From: an uncultured Clostridia bacterium
Lineage (GTDB): Bacteria > Bacillota > Clostridia > UMGS1883
DNA length: 8,779 nucleotides
NCBI GenBank assembly: GCA_934476455.1
Contig: CAKSNY010000045.1
Coordinates: forward strand, 1-8,779
Direction: 5' to 3'
Of the stretch, positions 1-5,500 are shown piece by piece. Both the position numbers and the translations under genes were made by a program. Each line of letters starts with the position of its first letter. Position 1 is the first letter of the stretch. The notes under the pieces are model-generated. The model saw nothing but the letters and a program-made list of their open reading frames with translations. It had not been told where the DNA came from and ran no database searches.

Positions 1-74
1 GTGGGAACAATAGGGCTCGAACCTATGACCCTCTGCTTGTAAGGCAGATGCTCTCCCAGCTGAGCTATGCTCCC
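1..74 (-). tRNA. tRNA-Val (anticodon UAC), 3' end cut by window edge
   Basis: The complement of this stretch folds as a complete tRNA cloverleaf. The acceptor arm is GGGAGCA (from 74 downward) paired with TGTTCCC (9 to 3), with one G-U pair. The D-arm reads AGCTCAGCTGGGAGAGC, the anticodon loop is CTTACAA with anticodon TAC, and the T-arm carries GGTTCGAGCCC. The discriminator base is A at position 2, and position 1 is the first C of a probable genome-encoded CCA that runs off the window. UAC reads valine GUN codons. Its promoter is about 30 bp upstream, so this is likely the first tRNA of its transcription unit. Confidence 0.97.
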
Positions 75-103
75 AAATATCGGCAGTGCCGACAACGTCT
101 GTT

Positions 104-132
104 ATTATAGCAAATGATTATTTAAATGTCAA
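104..132 (-). promoter_or_regulatory. Consensus sigma-A-type promoter of the tRNA-Val unit
   Basis: Read on the minus strand this is TTGACA (132-127), a 17-nt spacer, then TATAAT (109-104), a perfect match to the housekeeping consensus. Transcription should begin near position 97, giving a leader of roughly 20 nt before the tRNA 5' end at 74. That leader contains a small inverted repeat, TCGGC-AGT-GCCGA (80-92). A promoter this strong fits a stable-RNA gene. Confidence 0.9.
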
Positions 133-240
133 TACTTTTTTTAAACTTTTTTATTTTATCTTATTCATTTTTTATTTGAGTATTATCACGGCGTTTTGGG
201 TATAATTATCTTGTTTACAAATAATTAAAGCTTTCAAATA

Positions 241-269
241 TTGACTAATTCGCCATTTTATGATATATT
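241..269 (+). promoter_or_regulatory. Extended -10 promoter of the LCP-family gene
   Basis: TTGACT (241-246), a 17-nt spacer and TATATT (264-269), with a TG dinucleotide one base upstream of the -10 (261-262) giving an extended -10. Predicted start of transcription is near 276, a leader of about 34 nt before the ATG at 310. It diverges from the tRNA-Val promoter, with about 110 bp between the two -35 elements. Assigned by inspection only. Confidence 0.75.
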
Positions 270-309
270 ATCTTAGAATTGTTTTCACAAATGATTGTGA
301 GGTTTTTTT

Positions 310-1263
310 ATGTCAAAAAAAAGGAAACGCAAATCGGGGCTTAAAAGTCCCCTTACTACGCTTTTAATATCGCTTTTAATGGTTTTTGCCGCAGGCAGCG
401 GAATATACTGCGCAAAGCTTTTTACAACCCCCTACAGCAGCGACCTTGTCAGCCGGCTTGACGAAAATACGCTTGACGAGGTTGAAATTTCAAAGGACAA
501 GTGCAACATTTTGCTTATGGGAACGGATAAGGCCGGCTCGCTTACAGACGTTATGATGCTTGCCCAGATTGACCCGGACAATTCAAAGGTAACGGTGATG
601 AGTATTCCGCGTGACACGCGCGTTAAATACAAAGGAAGCTGGATGAAGATTAACGCCGTTCATGCAACGGGCTTCAGAAAAGGCGCACCCGAAGGTATCG
701 AGGCGGCAATTCTTGCCGTAAAAGACCTTACGGGGATCCCCGTAAACCATTTTGTCAAGATAAATTTTACGGCTTTCCGCGATTGTATAGACGCCCTCGG
801 CGGGGTGGAGTTTGACGTTCCGCGTAATATGAACTATGACGACCCATACCAGGATCTTCACATTCACCTTAAAAAAGGGCTTCAGGTTCTTGACGGGGAC
901 AAGGCAGAGCAGCTTGTGCGCTTCAGGCGCTACAAAAACGGCGATATTGACCGTATAAAGGTTCAGCAGGACTTTTTGCACGCCCTTACAGAACAAAAGC
1001 TTCAGGTTAAAAACATCAGCAAAATCAATAAAATTTACAGGATAGTTGCAAAAAATATGGAAACCTCCATGACGCCGGACGACGCCGTGCAGGGCGCAAT
1101 GCAGATTATGACTGCCGGAAAGGAAAATATACAGACCATTACCCTTCCGAACGACCCGAAGTATATAGGTGAAATTTCGTACGTTATTCCGCGCACGAAC
1201 GAAATTGCCGATGTACGCGAAAGCATTTTCGGTTATGACGAAAACGGAAACGAAATAAAATAG
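310..1263 (+). CDS. LytR-CpsA-Psr (LCP) family protein, probable cell-wall glycopolymer ligase
   Basis: This 317-residue protein has a lysine/arginine-rich N-terminus (MSKKRKRK), one membrane segment (about 13-34) and an extracellular LCP domain (about 64-285), the usual type II topology. Family motifs are present: NILLMGTDKAGSLTDVMM (66-83), SIPRDTR (98-104) with the Asp/Arg used for Mg-pyrophosphate binding, DALGGVEFDVP (161-171), and RFRRYKNGDIDRIKVQQDF (204-222), whose arginines hold the polyprenyl pyrophosphate. LCP enzymes transfer teichoic acids or capsule polymers from a lipid carrier to peptidoglycan. Which polymer is handled here cannot be read from the sequence. It is close to the usual 300-400 residues, so intact. 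A GTGAGG ribosome site lies 7 nt before the ATG. It has its own promoter and no clear terminator after it, so some read-through into the isomerase gene is possible. Confidence 0.93.
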   Translation: MSKKRKRKSGLKSPLTTLLISLLMVFAAGSGIYCAKLFTTPYSSDLVSRLDENTLDEVEISKDKCNILLMGTDKAGSLTDVMMLAQIDPDNSKVTVMSIPRDTRVKYKGSWMKINAVHATGFRKGAPEGIEAAILAVKDLTGIPVNHFVKINFTAFRDCIDALGGVEFDVPRNMNYDDPYQDLHIHLKKGLQVLDGDKAEQLVRFRRYKNGDIDRIKVQQDFLHALTEQKLQVKNISKINKIYRIVAKNMETSMTPDDAVQGAMQIMTAGKENIQTITLPNDPKYIGEISYVIPRTNEIADVRESIFGYDENGNEIK

Positions 1264-1289
1264 TATTTTAAAAAAAGCAGAAAAAATGC

Positions 1290-1318
1290 TTGCAATGAAA
1301 ATGATAAAACGATATAAT
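1290..1318 (+). promoter_or_regulatory. Promoter of the cyclophilin gene (and perhaps gap)
   Basis: TTGCAA (1290-1295), a 17-nt spacer and a perfect TATAAT (1313-1318). The expected transcript start is near 1325, about 36 nt before the ATG at 1361. No intrinsic terminator is visible between the following isomerase gene and gap, so this promoter may serve both. Confidence 0.8.
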
Positions 1319-1360
1319 AGTAACGATATGTATTCTTCATATATTTTATGAGGTGATAAA

Positions 1361-1849
1361 ATGGCAGAAAACGTAAATGTTAAAATAACAATGGAAAACG
1401 GCGGCGAAATAACGCTGGAGCTTTATCCTGATACCGCGCCCGAAACCGTGGCAAATTTTAAAGAACTTGCCGAAAGCGGTTTTTACGACGGGCTTACCTT
1501 TCACAGAATTATAAAAGGCTTTATGATTCAGGGCGGAGACCCGTTGGGCAACGGTATGGGCGGAAGTGAAAAAACAATAACCGGTGAATTTTTGCAAAAC
1601 GGGTTTGATAACCCCCTTAAGCATACGCGCGGCATTATATCCATGGCGCGTTCAATGAATCCGAACAGCGCATCGAGCCAGTTTTTCATTATGCATGAGG
1701 ACGCCCCCCACCTTGACGGCAGCTATGCTGCTTTCGGAAAGGTTACAAGCGGGATGAACGTTGTGGACGAAATTGCGGATACCCCCGTCGGGTTTGACGC
1801 ACAAACGCCGAAGAAGGCGCCCGTAATTAAATCTATCACCATAATATAA
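1361..1849 (+). CDS. ppiB: Cyclophilin-type peptidyl-prolyl cis-trans isomerase, cytoplasmic
   Basis: This 162-residue single-domain cyclophilin catalyses cis-trans isomerisation of Xaa-Pro bonds. It shows the family signature FHRIIKGFMIQGGD (47-60), with the catalytic arginine at 49 and Phe53/Gln57 of the active site. It also has GGSEKTITGEF (67-77), MARSMNPNSASSQFFI (95-110) and APHLDGSYAAFGKV (115-128). In the last motif leucine 118 stands where human cyclophilin A has the tryptophan needed for tight cyclosporin binding. Such replacement is common in bacterial forms and does not imply loss of activity. There is no signal peptide or membrane segment, so it is cytosolic. GAGGTG lies 5 nt before the ATG. 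The gene ends 52 nt before the gap start with no terminator between. Confidence 0.95.
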   Translation: MAENVNVKITMENGGEITLELYPDTAPETVANFKELAESGFYDGLTFHRIIKGFMIQGGDPLGNGMGGSEKTITGEFLQNGFDNPLKHTRGIISMARSMNPNSASSQFFIMHEDAPHLDGSYAAFGKVTSGMNVVDEIADTPVGFDAQTPKKAPVIKSITII

Positions 1850-1901
1850 GGTAATAAATAATTTTATTATATATTTTTTAAACATGAAAGGATGTTTTAA
1901 A

Positions 1902-2915
1902 ATGGCAGTAAAAGTTGCAATTAACGGTTTTGGACGTATCGGTCGTCTGGCATTCCGTCAGATGTTCGGTGCAGAAGGCTACGAAGTAGTAGCAATTAAC
2001 GATCTTACAGATCCCAAGATGCTTGCTCATCTTCTTAAGTATGACTCTTCTCAGGGCAGATACGACGGTCATACTGTAGAAGCAGGCGAAAACTATATAG
2101 TTGTAGACGGTAAGAAAATCACCATTTACAGCGAGCCTAAGGCTGCAGACCTTCCCTGGGGTGAAATCGGTGTAGACGTTGTTTTGGAATGCACAGGTTT
2201 CTACTGCTCTAAGGAAAAGTCACAGGCACACATCGATGCAGGTGCCAAGAAGGTTGTTATTTCCGCTCCGGCAGGAAACGACCTTAAGACAATTGTATAC
2301 AGCGTAAACGAGGGTACTCTTACAAAGGACGATACAATCATTTCCGCTGCATCCTGCACAACAAACTGCCTTGCTCCCATGGCTAAGGCTCTTAACGATT
2401 TTGCACCCATTCAGTCGGGTATTATGGCTACAATCCACGCTTACACAGGTGACCAGATGATCCTTGACGGTCCGCACAGAAAAGGCGACCTTCGCCGTGC
2501 ACGTGCAGGCGCTGTAAACATCGTTCCCAACTCTACAGGTGCTGCAAAGGCTATCGGTCTTGTAATTCCCGAGCTTAACGGAAAGCTTATCGGCGCTGCT
2601 CAGCGGGTACCCGTTCCGACAGGTTCCACAACAATTCTTACAGCAGTTGTTAAGGGTAAGGATATTACTAAGGAAGCTATCAACGCTGCAATGAAGAACG
2701 CTTCCAGCGATTCTTTCGGTTACAACGAAGATATGATCGTTTCTTCCGATATCGTAGGTATCCGTTACGGCTCTTTGTTTGACGCAACACAGACAATGGT
2801 TGCTCAGATTGCAGATGATCTCTATCAGGTACAGGTTGTTTCCTGGTACGATAACGAAAACTCTTATACAAGCCAGATGGTTCGTACAATTAAGTACTTC
2901 GCAGAGCTTGCATAA
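1902..2915 (+). CDS. gap: Glyceraldehyde-3-phosphate dehydrogenase, NAD-type glycolytic form
   Basis: This 337-residue, full-length class I GAPDH oxidises glyceraldehyde-3-phosphate to 1,3-bisphosphoglycerate in glycolysis. The Rossmann start is VKVAINGFGRIGR (3-15). VVAINDLTD (29-37) puts an aspartate at 34, typical of NAD rather than NADP preference. SAASCTTNCLAP holds the catalytic Cys152, and His179 (TIHAYTGDQ) is its partner. PHRKGDLRRARAG and SWYDNE are also conserved. The start is taken at ATG 1902 (MAVKVAING). An in-frame ATG at 1884 would add six residues (MKGCFK) not seen in the family and lies just ahead of the AAAGGA site (1887-1892). Codon choice differs from the neighbours: AAG, GCT, TCT and GTT/GTA are favoured, as expected of a very highly expressed gene. 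It probably shares a transcript with ppiB, since no convincing promoter is visible in the 52-nt gap. A mobile-element remnant starts 12 nt after the stop. Confidence 0.97.
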   Translation: MAVKVAINGFGRIGRLAFRQMFGAEGYEVVAINDLTDPKMLAHLLKYDSSQGRYDGHTVEAGENYIVVDGKKITIYSEPKAADLPWGEIGVDVVLECTGFYCSKEKSQAHIDAGAKKVVISAPAGNDLKTIVYSVNEGTLTKDDTIISAASCTTNCLAPMAKALNDFAPIQSGIMATIHAYTGDQMILDGPHRKGDLRRARAGAVNIVPNSTGAAKAIGLVIPELNGKLIGAAQRVPVPTGSTTILTAVVKGKDITKEAINAAMKNASSDSFGYNEDMIVSSDIVGIRYGSLFDATQTMVAQIADDLYQVQVVSWYDNENSYTSQMVRTIKYFAELA

Positions 2916-2967
2916 CAGTATTTTAAGGCTCTTTGTCAACAGTTGGGGTAAAATAAAATGGAATTGG

Positions 2968-2989
2968 TGCGGCAGCTTAAGCTGCCGCA
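2968..2989. terminator. Perfect 22-nt palindrome, possible gap terminator
   Basis: TGCGGCAGC-TTAA-GCTGCCGCA forms a 9-bp GC-rich stem with a TTAA loop. On the plus strand it is followed by ATTAG and then TTTTT, an imperfect U-tract, so it could end the gap transcript. It lies inside the IS remnant, so the gap gene may have had its native terminator displaced and be using one supplied by the element. On the minus strand there is no U-tract. Confidence 0.5.
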
Positions 2990-3024
2990 TTAGTTTTTGC
3001 CTTTTACTCTTGTATCTAAACATA

Positions 3025-3216
3025 TCAGTGTATTACTACTTTGAGCATAGTTCGGGGAGTGGTTGCACTTCTTCTTCCTAAAGGAGAATATGTATGGTAA
3101 AGTGCTGTAAGATCTATTTCGTCAATTACTTCATCAAGCAAACGAACACTATCGTTTTCAGAAATTGTTTTTTCTGCAAATTCTTCTGAAATCAGCAGCT
3201 GAATATTTCTCTTCAT
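3025..3216 (-). pseudogene. Transposase N-terminal fragment (IS1182-like), truncated
   Basis: Sixty-three codons start at ATG 3216, about 11 nt after an AAGGAG ribosome site. The text SVRLLDEVIDEIDL (23-36) followed by LYHTYS, GRRSATTPRTMLKVVI (48-62) resembles the N-terminal helix-turn-helix-like region (InsH/DUF772 type) of IS1182-family transposases, which are normally over 400 residues with a DDE catalytic domain. Here a TGA follows histidine 63 exactly where relatives continue, and no catalytic residues remain. It cannot transpose. A short DNA-binding peptide might still be made. Family call is from recognition of the motif style only. Confidence 0.6.
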
Positions 3217-3259
3217 TTTGGTATAATCTCCTTATGGTGTTATTGTTTTTCACAATTCA

Positions 3260-3287
3260 ATTATACCAAAAATGAGGACTTTTGCAA
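3260..3287 (-). promoter_or_regulatory. Promoter of the transposase remnant
   Basis: On the minus strand: TTGCAA (3287-3282), a 16-nt spacer, then TATAAT (3265-3260) with TGG just upstream, an extended -10. The -35 lies inside the left arm of the inverted repeat at 3268-3310, and the arm ends just before the -10. The partner arm at 3543-3584 keeps TTGCAA but has no TATAAT after it. Confidence 0.6.
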
Positions 3288-3584
3288 TTAGGCACAGCCC
3301 GGTAAGGAAGTATTTCCCTGATAAACATTTTTTTACGAATTTCTGTGTTAAAAAAGGCTCGAAATCCGACAGGATTACTCGTTTTTTTGCCTTGAAATTC
3401 ATCAAAAATTATTGTTTACAGGGTGCAAAACAGTTTTGAATGTCGGAGTTTAAGATTCAGGCAAGAAAAAAGGCACCGTATACATAAGTTACGGTGTCTT
3501 TTTTACTAAGTATAAACTTAAAATACGGCTTCAAAACCAATGCTTCCTTATCGGGTTGTGGCTTTTGCAATCGTCCTCATTTTT
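3268..3584. repeat. Imperfect 43/42-bp inverted repeat pair bounding 232 bp (MITE-like or two IS ends)
   Basis: The left arm is 3268-3310 and the right arm 3543-3584, in opposite orientation. Read outward, both begin CTTCCTTAYCGGGYTGTG and both end GTCCTCATTTTT. The middle differs by a few substitutions and one gap, around a shared TTGCAA. Similarity stops sharply on both outer sides. The interior has no credible reading frame but holds a bidirectional terminator. The whole is about 317 bp, a typical size for a non-autonomous miniature element. Alternatively the two arms are ends of two separate IS copies, because the left arm coincides with the upstream region of the transposase remnant. Confidence 0.6.
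3465..3504. terminator. Bidirectional rho-independent terminator between convergent units
   Basis: The stem is GGCACCGTA (3472-3480) paired with TACGGTGTC (3490-3498), nine pairs including one G-U, with a 9-nt loop. It is flanked by an A-tract (3465-3471) on the left and TTTTTT (3499-3504) on the right, so it can stop transcription in either direction. It lies between the rightward gap unit and the leftward G5/3D gene, and is the clearest terminator for the latter. Confidence 0.85.
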
Positions 3585-3627
3585 CTCTTTTGGGCTTTTA
3601 TTTTGCTACAGCACATTCCATTCAAGA

Positions 3628-3657
3628 GGATAGGAAAAAAGCTTTGCAGTCCGGACT
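3628..3657. repeat. Short dispersed repeat, copy A
   Basis: GGATAGGAAAAAAGCTT (3628-3644) recurs almost exactly at 8705-8722 with one extra A. Both copies are followed by CAG and CGGAC with small differences. In copy A the sequence AGTCCGGACT (3648-3657) is palindromic. It lies just downstream of the 3D gene stop, so it may be part of that transcript's 3' end. What it does is unknown. Confidence 0.5.
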
Positions 3658-3676
3658 TTTCTAACATTCCCTTTAT

Positions 3677-4486
3677 TTAACTTAATACATACACTCTGCA
3701 TTTTCTTCTGCCGAACTGTATACATTCCGAACGGGTTCTGTAGCACAGGTCAACACGGTTTCCCTTTATTGCGCCGCCCGTGTCTGCCGCTACCGCATAT
3801 CCGTAGCTCCAGCTTCCGTCTACGGCTTCTATATACACTCTCGAGCCGAGCGGTATAACCTTCGGGTCAACAGCTATTACGCCCTTATCAAGCGGAACGC
3901 CCGTAGCCGTCTGCCCGCCGTAGCCGCCGTTTTCCGCAGGTGACATATCATATGCGGTGGCATTGCACTCTATAACATACTTATAATCAAGAACACCGTT
4001 ATTTACGGGTGCGTCAGCCGTGGCGTTTTTATTTCCGTATTCCACAATCTTATCAACGGGCTGTGTATTCACTGTTTCTGCCACAACCTCTTTGGAAACC
4101 ACATCACCGTTTATCGATTTCACCTTGTAGGTTAAAACCTTTTCCCCGTCCGAGCCTTCACGAACGGTTACCGTTTTTCCCGCTTCAAGGTTTTTATTAA
4201 GCCTTTTTACTGTGTTGTACGCTATAGTTTTTGTTTCCGTAACCTCTTCATATGTTACGGCGGATGTTTCCGCCGCTGCCTTGTAGGCTGCGTCCACCAT
4301 AGCCGCAGCGGAGGATGTCATCGCAACAACATAACCGTTGCCCGAAAGATATTCGCCCAATGCGCGTTCACGCACACTGCCCTCCCCTGCGAGGGGTGCT
4401 GCTATCGCCGTCTGAGAATTGGCGATAAATATTGATGTTGCACTTGCAACTGCGGCAAATGCACGAATTTTCTTTGTAAAATTCAT
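3677..4486 (-). CDS. Secreted G5 and 3D domain protein, putative peptidoglycan hydrolase
   Basis: The protein has 269 residues from ATG 4486. An in-frame ATG at 4540 is rejected because it lies in the -35 element. The order is: signal peptide (1-30, MNFTKKIRAF then a hydrophobic alanine-rich core ending TAIAA); a linker; a G5 domain (about 76-150, with the repeating VTVREGSDGEK style), which in related proteins binds glycans or peptidoglycan; then a 3D domain (about 174-268). The three namesake aspartates are in VDPKVIPLGS (D207), AADTGG (D235) and NRVDLC (D246). The 3D fold is the double-psi barrel of MltA-type lytic transglycosylases and of B. subtilis YocH and YabE, so cleavage or remodelling of peptidoglycan is likely. 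There is no LysM or transmembrane anchor, and cysteines at 248, 255 and 263 cluster at the C-terminus. An AAGGA ribosome site lies 10 nt upstream. It is monocistronic between its own promoter and the terminator at 3465-3504. Confidence 0.9.
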   Translation of the reverse strand: MNFTKKIRAFAAVASATSIFIANSQTAIAAPLAGEGSVRERALGEYLSGNGYVVAMTSSAAAMVDAAYKAAAETSAVTYEEVTETKTIAYNTVKRLNKNLEAGKTVTVREGSDGEKVLTYKVKSINGDVVSKEVVAETVNTQPVDKIVEYGNKNATADAPVNNGVLDYKYVIECNATAYDMSPAENGGYGGQTATGVPLDKGVIAVDPKVIPLGSRVYIEAVDGSWSYGYAVAADTGGAIKGNRVDLCYRTRSECIQFGRRKCRVYVLS

Positions 4487-4511
4487 TCCTATCACGTCCT
4501 TACCGTTGACT

Positions 4512-4540
4512 ATTATAAACAAAAAAACACAATTTGTCAA
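4512..4540 (-). promoter_or_regulatory. Perfect consensus promoter of the G5/3D gene
   Basis: On the minus strand: TTGACA (4540-4535), a 17-nt spacer rich in T, then TATAAT (4517-4512). The transcript should start near 4505, about 19 nt before the ATG at 4486. This position settles the gene's start codon. Confidence 0.9.
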
Positions 4541-4557
4541 GCTTTTTCACGAAATTT

Positions 4558-4574
4558 TGTTATAACTTTGTAAC
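4558..4574 (+). promoter_or_regulatory. Candidate WalR (YycF) box upstream of the G5/3D promoter
   Basis: TGTTAT (4558-4563), five bases, TGTAAC (4569-4574) matches the published WalR consensus TGT(A/T)A(A/T/C)-N5-TGT(A/T)A(A/T/C). It sits 17 bp upstream of the -35, about 53-69 bp before the expected transcript start, and reads in the direction opposite to the gene. In Bacillus subtilis WalR activates yocH, which also encodes a 3D-domain wall enzyme, so the pairing makes sense. The site lies in AT-rich DNA where chance matches are not rare. Confidence 0.45.
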
Positions 4575-4636
4575 ATTTAGTTAATTATTCGCTTGAAAAT
4601 ACGCCTATTTCAGGCATCTGACAGTATTTTTTGTTT

Positions 4637-4705
4637 TGTAATATTTATGACGCGATTTTTTATTTATTACACATTTTACATTTAAAATGTAACATATTTT
4701 GTAAT
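4637..4705. repeat. Cluster of TGTAAY hexamers with a 17-bp palindrome
   Basis: TGTAAT occurs at 4637-4642 and 4700-4705, and TGTAAC at 4688-4693, on the plus strand. TGTAAT (4671-4666) and TGTAAA (4680-4675) occur on the minus strand. A perfect 17-bp palindrome, TTACATTT-A-AAATGTAA (4676-4692), lies among them. The hexamer spacings here are 6 and 3 nt rather than 5, so these are not canonical WalR boxes. The cluster is in the AT-rich region far upstream of the 3D promoter and could be an operator array or an AT-rich structural element. Confidence 0.35.
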
Positions 4706-4732
4706 AAAAAACGCCTGACCTGCCGGTCAGGC
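4705..4732 (-). terminator. Rho-independent terminator of the GH26-hydE-tcdA operon
   Basis: The stem is GCCTGACC (4713-4720) with GGTCAGGC (4725-4732), eight perfect pairs with loop TGCC. In the minus direction it is followed by GTTTTTTATT (4712 downward). It lies about 30 nt past the tcdA stop and closes the leftward operon before the 3D gene's upstream region. Confidence 0.9.
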
Positions 4733-4760
4733 ACAATATGTTGTTTTTTATCTCTAATTA

Positions 4761-5486
4761 TCAGACACCTGCTATTGTACGTACAACTTCGCCGGCTATA
4801 ATAAGTCCGCATACAGCCGGCACAAAGGCGCAGCTGCCGGGAACCTGCCTGCGTGCGGGGTTTTCCTCCTTCAGGCTGTTTAATATTTCGCCTTTCGGTT
4901 CAACGGGCTTTTCCTTTGAATACACCACCTTAAGCGACTTCACCCCGCGTTTTTTCAGCTCGCGCCGCATAACGCGCGCAAGCGGGCAGATTGACGTTTC
5001 GTAAATATCCGCCACTGTAAAACCCGCCGGGTCAAGCTTGTTGCCGGCACCCATTGCGCTTATAATCGGCGTTTTGCTTTCCTTTGCTTTAATAACAAGC
5101 CCTATCTTGCCCGTTACGGTATCTATGGCGTCTACAACGTAGTCGTATTCTGAAAAGTCGAACATATCCGCATTTTCCGGAAGAAAAAACACATTGCGGC
5201 ACGAAACCTCTGCCGCGGGGTTTATTTTTTCTATGCGCTTTTTTGCAACCTCCGTTTTGTACATTCCCACGGTGTCCGTGGTTGCATATATCTGCCTGTT
5301 AATATTTGTTACGCTTACGCGGTCGGGGTCTATCAAATCTATTTTCCCGACGCCGCTGCGTGCCAATGCCTCTGCCGTGTAGCCGCCCACGCCGCCTATA
5401 CCGAAAATCGCAACGTGCGCATTTTCCAGCCTTTTTACAGCGTCTTTTCCGAGCAAAAGCTCTGTTCTTGAAAATTGGTTAAGCAT
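4761..5486 (-). CDS. tcdA: tRNA threonylcarbamoyladenosine dehydratase (TcdA/CsdL type)
   Basis: This 241-residue ThiF/MoeB/E1-superfamily protein is the usual size of TcdA without the C-terminal extension of some homologues. TcdA uses ATP to cyclise t6A at position 37 of ANN-reading tRNAs into the hydantoin ct6A, improving decoding. Visible features are the opening FSRTELLLGKDAVKRL typical of the group, the nucleotide-binding loop GIGGVGG (29-35), D53 and N61/R64 (NINRQ) at the ATP site, K77, DAIDTVTGK (119-127), SAMGAGNKLDP (143-153), and SICPLARVMRRELKKRG (166-181) with conserved Cys167. There is no rhodanese or MoaD-like partner nearby, arguing against a ThiF or MoeB role in cofactor sulfuration. 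The start lies 14 nt after the hydE stop with AAAGGGCGG between, so translation is closely coupled. It is the last gene of the operon. Confidence 0.92.
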   Translation of the reverse strand: MLNQFSRTELLLGKDAVKRLENAHVAIFGIGGVGGYTAEALARSGVGKIDLIDPDRVSVTNINRQIYATTDTVGMYKTEVAKKRIEKINPAAEVSCRNVFFLPENADMFDFSEYDYVVDAIDTVTGKIGLVIKAKESKTPIISAMGAGNKLDPAGFTVADIYETSICPLARVMRRELKKRGVKSLKVVYSKEKPVEPKGEILNSLKEENPARRQVPGSCAFVPAVCGLIIAGEVVRTIAGV

Positions 5487-5500
5487 ATTTTTTCCGCCCT

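Larger units (their letters stand above)
2928..3300 (-). mobile_element. Decayed insertion sequence remnant, apparently IS1182-family, internally deleted
   Basis: The right side keeps what look like the start-proximal parts of an IS on the minus strand: promoter, ribosome site, ATG (3216) and about 63 codons of transposase. From roughly 3025 leftward the coding frame is lost. What remains looks like an IS terminal region: a perfect 22-nt palindrome (2968-2989) and a tail reading, on the plus strand, GGCTCTTTGTCAACAGTTGG. About 1 kb of transposase gene is therefore missing. I could not define matching terminal repeats or a target duplication: TAAGG occurs at 2924 and 3303 but does not sit at plausible ends. 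The boundaries given are estimates. The family is assigned from the protein's N-terminal style, remembered rather than searched. Confidence 0.55.
3217..3676. other. 460-bp gene-free stretch
   Basis: Between the transposase remnant and the stop of the 3D gene I see no credible coding region on either strand. It contains the remnant's promoter, the inverted repeat pair, the bidirectional terminator and one copy of a short dispersed repeat, all listed separately. The part 3311-3464 is AT-rich with a small hairpin, AATCC-GACA-GGATT, and nothing else I can identify. Confidence 0.7.

Noticed and set aside
583..996. 137-codon minus-strand frame inside the LCP gene
   Set aside because: Antisense to a conserved coding region, no ribosome site or family motifs.
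1884..1901. Upstream ATG extending GAPDH by six residues
   Set aside because: The ATG is adjacent to the AAAGGA ribosome site itself, and family members begin at MAVKVAING. ATG 1902 with 9-nt spacing is preferred.
2220..3023. 267-codon open frame on the minus strand across the gap gene
   Set aside because: It lies antisense to a clearly conserved GAPDH. Its protein is cysteine-rich and low in family-like motifs, and it spans the IS palindrome. It is a by-product of gap codon choice.
2924..3307. TAAGG on both sides of the IS remnant as a target duplication
   Set aside because: The two copies do not lie next to credible matching termini, and 5-mers recur by chance. Boundaries left undefined.
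3638..3657. Terminator for the 3D gene around AGTCCGGACT
   Set aside because: The palindrome leaves no room for a loop beyond a 3-bp stem. The T-run in the minus direction follows an unrelated AAAGCTTT. The terminator at 3465-3504 is much better.
4487..4540. Longer start for the G5/3D gene at 4540
   Set aside because: This ATG lies in the -35 element of a perfect promoter whose transcript begins near 4505, so it cannot be translated from that message. The signal peptide also fits a start at 4486.
4541..4760. Riboswitch (such as ydaO/c-di-AMP type) before the 3D gene
   Set aside because: The promoter leaves only about 19 nt of leader, so an upstream structured RNA cannot belong to this transcript, and no riboswitch core motifs are visible.
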